NCBI GenBank assembly: GCA_964016985.1
Contig: OZ024824.1
Location: 118,502,951-118,566,950, forward strand
Direction of reading: 5' to 3'
Source of the DNA: Anodontia alba
Lineage: Eukaryota > Mollusca > Bivalvia > Lucinida > Lucinidae
DNA: 64,000 bases
In this document: positions 1 through 9,467 of the stretch, one piece after another
Layout: every line of letters starts with the position of its first letter
Position numbering within the stretch: position 1 is the first letter of the stretch
Translations under genes and position numbers: made by a program
The notes under the pieces: model-generated
What the model saw: the letters and a program-made list of their open reading frames with translations, nothing else
What the model was told of the DNA's origin: nothing
The model's database searches: none

Positions 1-1451
1 ATTCTGATTCGTCATTCGTTTATGGATTTATGATTTTGGTTTACGGCTTTGGTACCATGACCGCAACTACTTTTATACTGAGCATTGCTACCAGAGATGC
101 CGTCTTAAAGGTCATAGTAACCTTGACCATGGCCTGTGCCCTCAGGGTCATCCTCTGGTCAGAAAAAACATCCCTATTACTTTTGAGGGTCCTAGCCCCA
201 AGCATTGCCAAGTTATAAGCTTGTTTGGTACTAGAGGTCACTGTGACCTTGACCTTTGCCATTAGGGTCATTAACTGGTCAAGACCAACATCCCAACTAA
301 GTTCAAGGGCTCTAGTCTCAAGTACTGCCAAAGGTCATCTACAGGTCCATCTTCCTATTAGTTTGGTAGTCCTAGGCCTAACCATTGCTAATGGCTTTTT
401 GCTCTATGTAAAACAAGTGACCCCCCCACCCCCCCCCCCCCTCCCTCTAGGCAAGGCCTCTTTTCACCCTATGGGCATAATTTGATCATTCTTGTCAGAG
501 GACCTCTAGGCAATGCTACATACCAAATATCGAAAGCCTAGGCCTTGCACTTTCAGACAAGAAGATTTTTAAAGTTTTTCCTAAATAAGTCCATGTAAAA
601 TATGTCCACTCCTGGGCGGGGCCATTTTTGATCCAAGGGCTCTAATCTGAACTATCTTAGCAGAGGTCCACTAGGTGAAGTTAAGTACCAAATATCTAAG
701 GCTCAGGCCTTCTGGTTTCAGATAAGAAGATTTTGAAGTTTTTCTCTACATATCTATGTAAATTTTTGGCCCCTGGCAATAATGAACAATCTTGGTAGAG
801 GTCTACTTGGTGAAGCTATGCACTAAATATAATAGGCCCAGACCTTTTGGTTTCAGATTAGAAGAGTTTTGAAAGTTTTGTCTACATAAGTCTATGTAAA
901 ACATGTCGGCCCTAGGGGGGTGGGGGAGAGGGGGAGTAGGGCCATTTCTGGCCCGAGGGCAACAACTTGAAAAATCTTGGTAGAAATCCACTAGGGGAAG
1001 CTATGTATCAAATATCAAAGGCTTAGGCCTTCTGCTTTCAGAGAAGGAATTTTCCCTATATGGGTATGTAAAATATGTGAACCCCGCAGCAGGACCATTT
1101 TTGATCCCAGAGTTATAATTTGAACAACTTTGGTAGAGGTCCACTAGATGAAGCTACATACCAAATATCAAAGACCTGGGCCTTCTGGTTTCAAACAAGA
1201 TTTTTTAAGTTTTCAGTCAAAAAGATTTTTTTTAGCTCCGGTGACCTAGCTGTGCAATGGACCAGAACCTTTGAACAATTTTGAAAAAGGACAAACCAAG
1301 GTTCATTCCTGTGAAGTTTGGTCAAAATCCAATCAGTGGTTTAGGAGGAGATGTCATTGGAAGAAATTGTTTAGGGACGCACACGGACACACAACGGACC
1401 ACTGACAAAATATGATCACACAAGCTCACCTTGTCAGCAAGGAGAGTGAGG
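1..1451 (+). repeat. Tandem-repeat-core element, family A, copy 1 (5' end outside window)
   Basis: Bases 1-350 carry degenerate units built on GGTCACTGTGACCTTGACC; bases 480-1250 carry units of about 150 bp containing ACTAGGTGAAGCTA and CCAAATATCAAAGGCC. The order of parts matches 24656-26504, so both are copies of one family. The right end has a GGAC-rich stretch (about 1380-1400), GATCACA, and a degenerate hairpin starting GCTCACCTTGTC at 1424. The first part lies left of the window. No coding potential was recognised. Confidence 0.7.
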
Positions 1452-1479
1452 AAAACTGTTTGCTGATTTGTTTTTTTAA

Positions 1480-2884
1480 ACAAGAGAGCCATGATGGCCC
1501 TGGATCACTCACCTGAGCTAAAATTTGCTCTCGCAGCCATTTTGTTCAGCAGAGTGGAACCATGTTAGCAATTCTGGTTGTGGGTCACTCAAAGAACATT
1601 ACTGTGGAATTATTTTGAAATATTACCCTTGGTCTAGGAGGAGATGTCGTTTAAAGTTTGTTTTTCTTTTATTTAGCTTTAGTGGCCATTTTGTTCAGTG
1701 GAGTGGAACCATTTTGAAAATTTTGGTAGAGGGTCACACAAGGATTATTTCTGTAAAATTATTTTGAAATTGGGCTATTCGCCTAGGAAGAGATGTCGTT
1801 TAAAGGTTTTTCTATTTTTAGCTTTGTCGGCCATTTTGTTCAGCAGAGCAAAACTATTTTATCAATTTTGGTAGAGGGACACTTGAGGAACATTTCTGTG
1901 AAATTGCTTTGAAATCGGGCCTAGGAGAAGATGATGTTAAAGGTTTTCTATTTTTAGCTTTGGTGGCCATTTTATTCAGCAGAGTGGAACTATTTTAGCA
2001 ATTTTGTTGGAGGGTCACCCAAGGAAGATTTCTATGAAATTATTTTGAAATTGAGCCACTGGCCTAGAAGGAGATGTCATTTAATGATTTTTTTCTATTT
2101 TCGGCTCCGGCGGCCATTTTGTTCTAACGAGTGGGACCATTTTAGCAATTTGGATAGAGGGTCACCCAAGGAAAATTTCTGTGCAGATATTTTAAAATCG
2201 GGCCATTCGTCAGTACACGTCATTTAAGGTTTTAACAGTTTTAGCTCTGGCGGCCATTTTTTTCAGCCAAGCCATACCTTTTTAGCAATTTTGATAGAGA
2301 GTCACCTAAGGCACATTTCTGTGAAATTATTTTGAAATCAGGCCATTGGCCTAGGGGGAGATGTTGTTTAAAGGTTTTTCTATTTTCAGCTCTGGTGGCC
2401 ATTTTGTTTAGCGGAGCAGAACCATTTTAGCAATTTTGGTAGAGGGTCACCCAAGGAACATTTCTGTGAAATTATTTTGAAATCAGGCTATTGGCCTAGG
2501 AGGAGTCATTTAAAGGTTTTTCTATTTTTTTTTAGTTCTGGTGGCCATTTTCTTCAGCAGAGCAGAACCATTTTATCAATTTTGGTAGAGGGTCACCCAA
2601 GGAACATTTCTGTGAAATTATTTGGAAATCAAGCCATTGGCCTAGGAGGAGATGTCATTTAAAGTTGTTTTTTTTTTCTTCTATTTTTAGCTCAAGCAGC
2701 CATTTTGTACAGAGGAGGAGAACGATTTGAGCAATTTCGGTAGAGGACCTGCAAAGGAACAATCCTATAAATTTTGGTTGAAATCTGCCCAGTAGTTACT
2801 GAGGAGATGTCATTTGAAGCAAACTGTGGACATAGGGCGATCACAATAGCTCATCCGAGCACGTTGTGCTCCTGCGAGCTTAAA
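1480..2884 (+). repeat. Tandem-repeat-core element, family B, copy 1
   Basis: The head has AGAGCC-ATGAT-GGCCCT (1485-1501), one mismatch from a perfect hairpin, then CTCACCTGAG. The core is about eight units of roughly 145-150 bp with the order TTTTAGC, GGCGGCCATTTTGTTCAG, ACCATTTTAGCAATTTTGG, AGAGGGTCAC, AACATTTCTGTGAAATTA, GGCC, GGAGGAGATGTC. The tail is GATCACAATAGCTCA plus a GAGCAC-GTT-GTGCTC stem, then GCGAGCTTA. Same family as 42237-44259. Short ORFs here are by-products of the repetition. Confidence 0.8.
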
Positions 2885-2931
2885 AAAAGTTAACAAAGCC
2901 AAAAAAGTCAGAAAAAAAAATAATCAGACCT

Positions 2932-3322
2932 AGAAATGTGTCAATATGACACAGATGCCCCAGCTCAGGGGCCATCCTCATCTGCACCTGGGCATTTTGC
3001 AAAAAATGAAGTTGAAAAAGGGCCATAACTCTCATAATATAATTGGCAAATTTTACCCTAAATCAACTTTGACCTATATTTTATGATTATATACCTGTGT
3101 ATAACATATGAATCCAATACACTAATCTTTTCAAAAATATCAAAAAGAAAACATTTTTTGAAGATGAAAAAGGGCCATAACTCCCATAATAATGGCAGGA
3201 TTTTACCCTCAATTGAACTTGACCTCTTATTATGATTATATACCTGCTTATTAAATATGAATCCAATACACTTATGTTTTCAAAAGATATCAAATGGAAA
3301 CTATTTTTCAACATTGGAAAAT
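2932..3322 (+). repeat. Tandem-repeat-core element, family C, left part
   Basis: It starts with a perfect hairpin TGTGTC-AATAT-GACACA (2937-2953), followed by GCCCCAGCTCAGGGGC. Units of about 150 bp follow, each with GAAAAAGGGCCATAACTC (about 3012 and 3167) and TATCAAATGGAAACTATTTTTCAA. The third unit is cut at 3322 by the DIRS element and resumes at 9468. Confidence 0.75.
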
Positions 3323-3520
3323 GAAGTTTTTTAAAAGTAAAACATATTTTAACGAGTAATACTTAACCTATAGATAATGTGCTATTCTATTCTGTTATTC
3401 ACCCCCTCCACAGAAAAAACGACCTTTCAGTCGTTATAAAGTCTTAATTCAGAAGGTCCCTTTAACAGTTACCTGTATGACGTAGTTCCTCCCGCTCAAA
3501 TGATCACGTGTCAGTTTCTT
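3323..3520 (+). repeat. DIRS left inverted terminal repeat and terminal extension
   Basis: From about 3364 to 3520 the sequence is the reverse complement of about 9300-9440, including AACCTATAGATAATGTGCT and ATGATCACGTGTCAGTT. The left copy has about 11 extra bases (GTTATAAAGTC, near 3436) that the right copy lacks. Bases 3323-3363 form a terminal extension that differs from the right end. Confidence 0.9.
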
Positions 3521-3586
3521 TTATGTGTAAAACAATACACAATTAGGAGAAAGGAGCGAGGGAAGGGAGGTGGGACGATAAATACT

Positions 3587-3680
3587 TATCTATAGGTTAA
3601 GTATTACTCGTTAAAATATGTTTTACTTTTAAAAAACTTCATTTTAACTTCGTAATACATTAACCTATAGATAATGTGCT
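3587..3680 (+). repeat. DIRS internal complementary region (ICR)
   Basis: 3587-3645 is the exact reverse complement of the left end 3318-3376. 3642-3680 is the exact reverse complement of the right end 9428-9466. The two halves abut, as expected if the ICR templates joining of the two termini during circle formation. It lies downstream of the recombinase ORF in element orientation, the usual place in DIRS1-like elements. Confidence 0.93.
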
Positions 3681-3920
3681 AGAATTTGTAGAATAGGAGG
3701 GAGGATTTCTCCTAATAAGCTAGTCCCAACTTCTGAATTAAGGCTTAATAAAAGGATTTATTTTTATATATATATAATGAGGACATAATTAGTGCTTAAG
3801 GCAATAATAAGATCCTTTAACCAAGGATAAAGTAATCCAGGGTTAACATATATATATAATAAAGATATAATTAGTACCTCTCTAGTATAGCATCAGGTCT
3901 AGGGGGGCTGTTGACGTTGT

Positions 3921-5531
3921 CTACACATCCATAGCTGATTGCTGTTGGCCCCCCACCACTTTTTGGGCCACTACAATGGGGCCCAAACTTTGGAGATTCT
4001 GTGCTTGTTGAGACATGTCTCTGAGATAGAATTTGGCAAAAGTTGATGAACTATTCCAAACCGCTGCTTGAAGTATATCATTGAGAGGAACTTTGTCGAA
4101 GAAAGCCCAAGAAGAGGAAAGAGCTCTAACTTCATGAGCTTTGATTTTAAGGAAAGAGATATCTCGTTTAGTGAGTTTCCTATAGGCAAGTTTAACAGTG
4201 TAAGATATCCATCTCGAGATAGTATCTTTAGAGATATCCTTATTGCCTTTAATAGGAAGAAAAAGTCTAGTTCTATTTTGGCGATAAGAGCTAGTCATTT
4301 TGAGATAGAATTTCAGAGCCCTAACGGGGCAAAGAAGTCTGTCAGTATGTTCCCATTTACATATTCGAGCAAGACTAGGAACAACAATAGGATCTGGTTT
4401 AACAGAAGGAAGCTGGTTTTTTGCTAAAAAACCAGATTTAAGAATCAAGGAAACTGAACCATCAGATTGATTAAATCTTAAATGTTGTGAATCCATAGCT
4501 AGAGCATGTATTTCACTACACCTTTTAGCAGTGGCAAGAGCTAAGAGAAAGGCTGTCTTAATAGTAACGTGAAATTTAGAAGCCTTATCAAGAGGTTCAA
4601 AAGGTGGTTTTTGTAGACATACTAAAACCCATGATAAGTCCCATTTAGGTGTAAGAGATCTTTGTACTGGTCGTTGAAGTTCAAAGGATCTGATAAGTTC
4701 AGATAAAACTGGATTAGATCCGATTCTATTACCAGTTTTGAATTTTAAAGTGTTAGAGATCATAGATCTATAACCTTTAATAGTACTAATCTGACATTTC
4801 TTTTCCGAAAAAAGAAAGATTAAGAAATCAGCTATAACTGTAATAGGGGCCGAGATCGGATTAACCTTTTTTGTATGACACCAATTAGAGAAGATGGTCC
4901 ATTTTGCATCGTAGACTTTTTGTGTAGATGCTCTTCTTGATCTGGAGACAAAATCTGCAACGTTTTGTGAAAATTTCTTATCTCTGATTGATTGTTTGAT
5001 AACTCCCAAGCGTGAAGGTCGAGAATTGGGAGGTTTTGATGTACAAATCTTCCTTTGGATTGAGTCAGTAGTCTTGGAATTAGTGGCAGACGAATCGGAG
5101 CTGACACTAATAGAAGAAGAAGTTCTGAGAACCACTGTTGCTGTGGCCAGAACGGAGCTATGAGACCTATTCTGCACTGATGTTGTCGGATTTTCTCTAG
5201 AACAGCAGGTATCAGAATAAAAGGAGGAAAAGCATATGCATGAAGATGATTCCAGTCCATGGACAGGGCATCTATCACTAGTGCTTTGTAGTCTTGTACT
5301 GGAGAGACATATAATGGGAGTCTGTGGTTGAATCTTGTCGCAAACAGATCCACATTTGGGAAGTTGAGCATCTGGAATACTGAATTCGCAACTGTTTGAT
5401 CCAGAGCCCATTCTGTCTTGATAGGTTTGTCTAGTCTTGAGAGGCGGTCTGCAAGAATGTTGAATTTGCCTGGGATGTGACGTACTCTGATAACTATGTC
5501 TTGTTCCAGGCACCAATTGAGTATTTTCCAA
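3921..5531 (-). CDS. DIRS tyrosine recombinase ORF
   Basis: This ORF encodes the site-specific recombinase that would insert the circular DNA product. Catalytic residues of the tyrosine recombinase (phage integrase) family are visible: Arg in AKRCSEIHA (about residue 337 counted from 5531), His and Arg in KAHEVRALS (about 466 and 469), and the nucleophile Tyr in FAKFYLRDMS (about 502). An N-terminal SAM-like region begins near residue 178 (VADFVSRSRRASTQKVYDAK). The first 170 or so codons read like a shadow of the overlapping RT/RNase H frame, so translation probably starts later or by a shift near 5000-4840. The RT ORF ends at 4832, so a true overlap of at least about 150 nt is likely. The frame is intact to its stop. 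Confidence 0.9.
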   Translation of the reverse strand: MENTQLVPGTRHSYQSTSHPRQIQHSCRPPLKTRQTYQDRMGSGSNSCEFSIPDAQLPKCGSVCDKIQPQTPIICLSSTRLQSTSDRCPVHGLESSSCICFSSFYSDTCCSRENPTTSVQNRSHSSVLATATVVLRTSSSISVSSDSSATNSKTTDSIQRKICTSKPPNSRPSRLGVIKQSIRDKKFSQNVADFVSRSRRASTQKVYDAKWTIFSNWCHTKKVNPISAPITVIADFLIFLFSEKKCQISTIKGYRSMISNTLKFKTGNRIGSNPVLSELIRSFELQRPVQRSLTPKWDLSWVLVCLQKPPFEPLDKASKFHVTIKTAFLLALATAKRCSEIHALAMDSQHLRFNQSDGSVSLILKSGFLAKNQLPSVKPDPIVVPSLARICKWEHTDRLLCPVRALKFYLKMTSSYRQNRTRLFLPIKGNKDISKDTISRWISYTVKLAYRKLTKRDISFLKIKAHEVRALSSSWAFFDKVPLNDILQAAVWNSSSTFAKFYLRDMSQQAQNLQSLGPIVVAQKVVGGQQQSAMDV

Positions 5532-6865
5532 ACTTCTTCACAAAGATTGGGGGAATGAGTGCCACCCTGTTTGTTGATATATGAGACCACCGTTGTGTTG
5601 TCTGTGGATATCATGATGCAAGAATGGTGAATAAATGTTTTGGCTAGTTTCAGTGCTAATCGTATGGCCATCATTTCTAACATATTGATATGGAGCTGGG
5701 ATTGGTTTTCTGTCCAGCGACCATGAAAGGACAGTGTTGTCGGCTCTAAATGAGCTCCCCATCCGTAATGACTGGCATCCGTATAAAGGAAGAATTTGGG
5801 GTCTGGAGGATGGATTGAAGTCCCTGTCTCGAATCGAATGGGGTTTATCCACCATTGTAAGTGAGATCGAATCATGCCGTTTATCGAGATCGGGTGATCG
5901 AGAGGAAGAATATGAGGTTTCCAGACTGACAGCAGGCACATCTGAAGAGGACGTAAGTGCAGTCTGCCCAGGAGAACAAGGTCTGCTGCAGCACTGAGTT
6001 TGCCCAAAAGAGAAAGGAAAGTTCGTGCCGATACATGTTTTGCTGACATTATTTTCTTGATTGTTAGAATTAGGTTCTGTACACGATCCGCTGGAACCCT
6101 GACTAAATTTTGTTGCGTCAGAAATTCCATACCTATGAAGGTGAATTTCTGAGCAGGAAAGAGGTCTGACTTCTTGAGATTTGGCAGAAAACCTAGGCTT
6201 TGAATAGTTTGAATGCAAATCTTTGTCTGAGTAATCAGACGGTTGTGAATCAGATTTTTTATCAGCCAATCGTCTAGGTATGGAAAAACTGATATGGCAC
6301 GTTGGCGTAGAAAAGCTGCAATAACGTCCATCAGTTTCGAGAAAATTAACGGACTTAGGGACATTCCGAACGGTAGGGCCGAAAAGTGATATACTTGATC
6401 TTCGTGTACGAAACGAAGATACTTCCTGGATTGACGATGTATCGGCACATGTAGATATGCATCTGTTAAATCTATGGAGACAGCCCAATTGTTGAGTCTC
6501 ATCGCTTGTCTTACCGATTTGACTGTCTCCATTTTGAATGCTTGTTTCTCTATGTAACGGTTTAATAAAGACAGGTCTAATATTAAACGAAACTTTCCGT
6601 TCTTTTTTGGCACAAGGAATATCCGGGAATAAAAGCCGGGAGTTTCCGGATTCTGTACCCTTTCCACTGCCCGTTTGTTGAGAAGATTTTCGATCTCTTC
6701 TCTGAGAAACGGGGAGGAGGATTGACTCATTCTGATCGGAACAGATGACAAAGGAGGAATTTTGATGAATGGTATCCTGAATCCGTTTCGTACGATAGAG
6801 AGGACCCATTTGTTGTCTGTTATTTCCTCCCATTTTTCCGCAAAATGGGCCAATCGTCCTCCCAC
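4832..6865 (-). CDS. DIRS reverse transcriptase / RNase H ORF
   Basis: The reverse transcriptase copies the element RNA and the RNase H degrades the template. RT core motifs are present: FLVPKKNGKFRLILDLS (about 83-99), SIDLTDAYLHVPI, ALPFGMSLSP and the catalytic box YLDDWLI (YLDD 196-199). The RNase H has YTDASHYGWG (Asp about 363), LEMMAIRLAL, STDNTTVV and LADRLSR, giving the expected acidic set. The C-terminal stretch continues beyond RNase H and overlaps the recombinase ORF. The start at 6865 is a GTG; the same frame stays open upstream to at least about 6990, overlapping the end of gag (6912), and family resemblance suggests the mature region begins before the GTG. It is probably made by re-initiation or frameshifting from gag. 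No disabling change seen. Confidence 0.92.
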   Translation of the reverse strand: MGGRLAHFAEKWEEITDNKWVLSIVRNGFRIPFIKIPPLSSVPIRMSQSSSPFLREEIENLLNKRAVERVQNPETPGFYSRIFLVPKKNGKFRLILDLSLLNRYIEKQAFKMETVKSVRQAMRLNNWAVSIDLTDAYLHVPIHRQSRKYLRFVHEDQVYHFSALPFGMSLSPLIFSKLMDVIAAFLRQRAISVFPYLDDWLIKNLIHNRLITQTKICIQTIQSLGFLPNLKKSDLFPAQKFTFIGMEFLTQQNLVRVPADRVQNLILTIKKIMSAKHVSARTFLSLLGKLSAAADLVLLGRLHLRPLQMCLLSVWKPHILPLDHPISINGMIRSHLQWWINPIRFETGTSIHPPDPKFFLYTDASHYGWGAHLEPTTLSFHGRWTENQSQLHINMLEMMAIRLALKLAKTFIHHSCIMISTDNTTVVSYINKQGGTHSPNLCEEVWKILNWCLEQDIVIRVRHIPGKFNILADRLSRLDKPIKTEWALDQTVANSVFQMLNFPNVDLFATRFNHRLPLYVSPVQDYKALVIDALSMDWNHLHAYAFPPFILIPAVLEKIRQHQCRIGLIAPFWPQQQWFSELLLLLVSAPIRLPLIPRLLTQSKGRFVHQNLPILDLHAWELSNNQSEIRNFHKTLQILSPDQEEHLHKKSTMQNGPSSLIGVIQKRLIRSRPLLQL

Positions 6866-6911
6866 TGGAATGTCCGCGAGCGGAAGAGCAGGCAGTGGAA
6901 AGGGCGGGCCT

Positions 6912-8513
6912 TCATAATCTTGCGGAGGAAGAGGCAGGTTTAGAGGAGGGGAACTGACGGATGTTACCAGTCCTCTTGATATTATCTTTCTTAATGTGAG
7001 AAGATGAGCTTTGAGGAATATTTTTGGACCTATACGACTGCGTAGGTTTAGGTCTGGATGTTGTTTGTTTAGCAGGATATTTAGGTATCTTGAAAGCTCT
7101 GCTCTGCGAAGGAGGCTTATAAGAATGAGATTGTGACTGAATGGATGTAGAAGCTAGAAACCTTTGCTGTTGAGCTTCGAAGTTTGATTTAGCTATTTCT
7201 TTTATCCTGCCGTCAAATAAGGATTTTGAGTTAATAGGAGCGTTCCTTAACTCGTATGTGGAATTGTCGAGTAGTAGTTTAGACGAAGCTAGGGCTGCGT
7301 CCCTCCTAGCTTGGAATAATTCAGTAGTTAAAAGTGTAGACATGGCAGTAGCATGTTTAATCGATTTGGCTACGGCCTCCAGAAGTCTGGAAAGGGCCGC
7401 AACCGACATCGATTCCTGTTGTAATGAAAGGAAGGCAGCTGAAGAAAATAGATCAGCATGAGAATTAATAGCGACTAGTTTTCTAGCCTTCCTTTCCCAT
7501 GCTTCTAGATTCTTGAGCGGAATAGAAGCTCTTCCTTTATTAGAAATGTCTAGGAGCGACGCATCCGCTTCTAATTGAGGGATATTATCAGTTGGCAAAT
7601 ATTGGTTTTGGCTCTTGTAGAATTTAGTCGGAGCAAGAGCCGAAACCAAGCTTTGCGGACAAATCCAATCTCTTGAACATTTGTCCGATTCTAGTCTATT
7701 TTGAATATATTTTGTTGTATTTTGTACTAATTTGGATTGTGGGAGGACAAGTAATGGAGTGGAACGAGACTCCATTAATTGTTCGATCCCAGAGAGAGGT
7801 TTTAATGGAGCTTGATCCTGCTGAGTTTTGGGGCATAACTCAGGAGGAAGAAGCCGGAAGACCTCGTTAATCGCACGATCAAATGACCAGACTTCGGATT
7901 CAGTTTCCGAATCTGACTCCTTATTCTGTTGAGTGAGATTCGGCTGAATCTGATCGTAATTAATAGGTTGATTTGTGATTTGACTAAAATTAGTCTCCTC
8001 AGGTTGTATTGGAGTTGGCGTTTGAACAACCTGGGGAGATTTATGAGCCCTTGTATATCTACCAATGTCAAGTTGAGATTGGGAGGAATTTGATGAAGAA
8101 GAAGGCGTCATCGATCGTCTTCTTCTCTTTTTATGAGAGTGCTTAGATCTCTTTGAATTTTTCTTTCGCCGAGAAGAACTCAAAGAGTCTGATCTGGAAG
8201 TAGAGATAGAAGAAGAGGACGATCGATGTCTTCTTCTCTTTTTAGATTTATGCTCTCTTTTAGACTGATCCTTCCTTGAAGGTCTGGAGATAGATAAATC
8301 ATTTGAATTTGGAGGCTCAATCATTACACTCGGATCTGAGACCTGCGAAAAATCAGGTTCGAGTGGAATAATCTGTCTAGAGGAAGAAGCTGGATTAGGA
8401 AGTTCTAGTCTATTAGAACGTTCGTAACCAGGAATAAAGACATTGGATAGTCTGTGGACACTACCCTGTGAAATATGGCTACTTATGGACGGAGCGTAGC
8501 TTTGTACAGGCAC
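6912..8513 (-). CDS. DIRS gag-like ORF, main part
   Basis: 533 codons between the N-terminal Cys-rich piece and the RT frame. It has a strongly basic Arg/Ser-Lys segment (about residues 75-150: REHKSKKRRRHRSSSSSIS and similar), an acidic-hydrophobic segment (VWSFDRAINEVFRLLPPEL, about 228-246), and a C-terminal alpha-helical region with LEAVAKSIKHATAMS. By position and composition it is the DIRS gag equivalent, expected to bind element RNA; the RS-like tract suggests nuclear targeting, which is inference. Its frame is open upstream of the first ATG/GTG into the minisatellite at 8581-8744, so 8513 is not the natural start. The 3' end overlaps the upstream extension of the RT frame in a different phase. 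Confidence 0.8.
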   Translation of the reverse strand: MPVQSYAPSISSHISQGSVHRLSNVFIPGYERSNRLELPNPASSSRQIIPLEPDFSQVSDPSVMIEPPNSNDLSISRPSRKDQSKREHKSKKRRRHRSSSSSISTSRSDSLSSSRRKKNSKRSKHSHKKRRRRSMTPSSSSNSSQSQLDIGRYTRAHKSPQVVQTPTPIQPEETNFSQITNQPINYDQIQPNLTQQNKESDSETESEVWSFDRAINEVFRLLPPELCPKTQQDQAPLKPLSGIEQLMESRSTPLLVLPQSKLVQNTTKYIQNRLESDKCSRDWICPQSLVSALAPTKFYKSQNQYLPTDNIPQLEADASLLDISNKGRASIPLKNLEAWERKARKLVAINSHADLFSSAAFLSLQQESMSVAALSRLLEAVAKSIKHATAMSTLLTTELFQARRDAALASSKLLLDNSTYELRNAPINSKSLFDGRIKEIAKSNFEAQQQRFLASTSIQSQSHSYKPPSQSRAFKIPKYPAKQTTSRPKPTQSYRSKNIPQSSSSHIKKDNIKRTGNIRQFPSSKPASSSARL

Positions 8514-8553
8514 ATTTATAGGAATATAACCAGGCGGAATTTGTGTTTGTAGG

Positions 8554-9126
8554 TCATACGGGAATGACTGTAAACCCGTGCCTGGTTGACTGGAGCCTAG
8601 TTGACTGGTGCCTGGTTGACTGGTGACTGGTTGACTGGTGACTGGTTGACTGGCGACTGGATGAACGGAGATAAGTTGCCCAGTGACTGGATGACTGGTG
8701 ACTGGTTGACTGGTGACTGGTTGACTGGTGACTGGTGACTGGTGGGCTTAGTGCCCGGTCAGACTCTAAGTCCGCCAGGCTGCCACCTTGATGGGTCCTG
8801 CCCCGAGCAGTAAAGCTATGAGGGGCGGTGCTCCCATCAACTGTCCCGTTGTCAGACATGTCTGACTGGGACTTCTTGGATTTCTTTGATTTCTTCTGTT
8901 TTCTCTTCTGCGTCATAACTGATTTTCTAGTAGCATGAAGGCGTCTTCTTTCTGCTAGGTTCCAAACTTTTTCTGTCCAGGAACTACAAATATAACATGG
9001 AGAGATACGTGTGCAAGAATTACAAGTTAGACAAGATAAATGTGTATCCCATTTAGCTTTTAAATGGCCAGTTGCCGCGGGCGAAATGCATCGACTGACG
9101 CGGAAACAAAGGAAGAAATTTAACAT
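8554..9126 (-). pseudogene. DIRS gag N-terminal fragment with Cys-rich motif
   Basis: This ORF starts at ATG 9126 near the element's 5' end and carries a Cys/His-rich segment: CISPAATGHLKAKWDTHL, then LSCLTCNSC and PCYICSSW, typical in layout of the N-terminal domain of DIRS gag proteins. A Lys-rich segment follows (KRKQKKSKKSKK), then a Ser/Thr/His/Gln repeat read from the minisatellite. It ends in a stop shortly after that array. The frame of the main gag ORF reads through the same array as Ser-Gln-Pro-Val-Thr repeats and stays open, so one net frame change inside the array separates the two halves. Confidence 0.75.
8581..8744 (-). repeat. Minisatellite inside DIRS gag
   Basis: Alternating 7-bp and 8-bp blocks (ACCAGTC and AACCAGTC on the minus strand) form a 15-bp period equal to five codons. 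One place near 8725-8740 has two 7-bp blocks in a row. Loss or gain of a single block shifts the frame, which accounts for the gag break. Confidence 0.8.
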
Positions 9127-9294
9127 TGAGAAAACAAGAAATCTAAGATCGATATTTCGAAAATAAGTACATAGATAGTAGAAGGAGTGAATATAGAACC
9201 AGAGAAAGTCAAGGATATAAAAATTTTAACCGTGTAGAATAATTTTAATCCATTTTTTCTAACACAGAATAATAATCCTTGAACATTCAAAGTC

Positions 9295-9467
9295 CACAGA
9301 AAAGAAACTGACACGTGATCATTTGAGCGGGAGGAACTACGTCATACAGGTAACTGTTAAAGGGACCTTCTGAATTAAGACTGAAAGGTCGTTTTTTCTG
9401 TGGAGGGGGTGAATAACAGAATAGAATAGCACATTATCTATAGGTTAATGTATTACGAAGTTAAAAT
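9295..9467 (+). repeat. DIRS right inverted terminal repeat
   Basis: Reverse complement of the left repeat, sharing CACGTGATCATTTGAGCGG, GTCGTTTTTTCTGTGGAGG and AGCACATTATCTATAGGTT. The terminal extension TAATGTATTACGAAGTTAAAAT lies outside the repeat, and most of it reappears inverted in the ICR. Confidence 0.9.

Larger units (their letters stand above)
3323..9467 (-). mobile_element. DIRS-type tyrosine-recombinase retrotransposon
   Basis: About 6.1 kb, coding on the minus strand, in the order gag, RT plus RNase H, tyrosine recombinase. It has inverted terminal repeats of about 165 bp. An internal complementary region (3587-3680) matches the left end exactly over 59 nt and the right end exactly over 39 nt. 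This arrangement defines DIRS-type elements, which are thought to integrate as circles through the recombinase. No target duplication is present; AAAAT occurs at both junctions (3318-3322 and 9463-9467), so the ends are uncertain by up to 5 bp. The host repeat is split cleanly. RT/RNase H and recombinase frames are open; gag is broken once, inside a minisatellite. I saw no separate methyltransferase domain, which some DIRS-like elements carry. Confidence 0.93.

Noticed and set aside
5538..6833. 431-codon minus-strand ORF over the RT region
   Set aside because: A shadow of the RT/RNase H frame. It is Ser/Arg/Gln-rich with no motifs, whereas the other frame has complete RT motifs.
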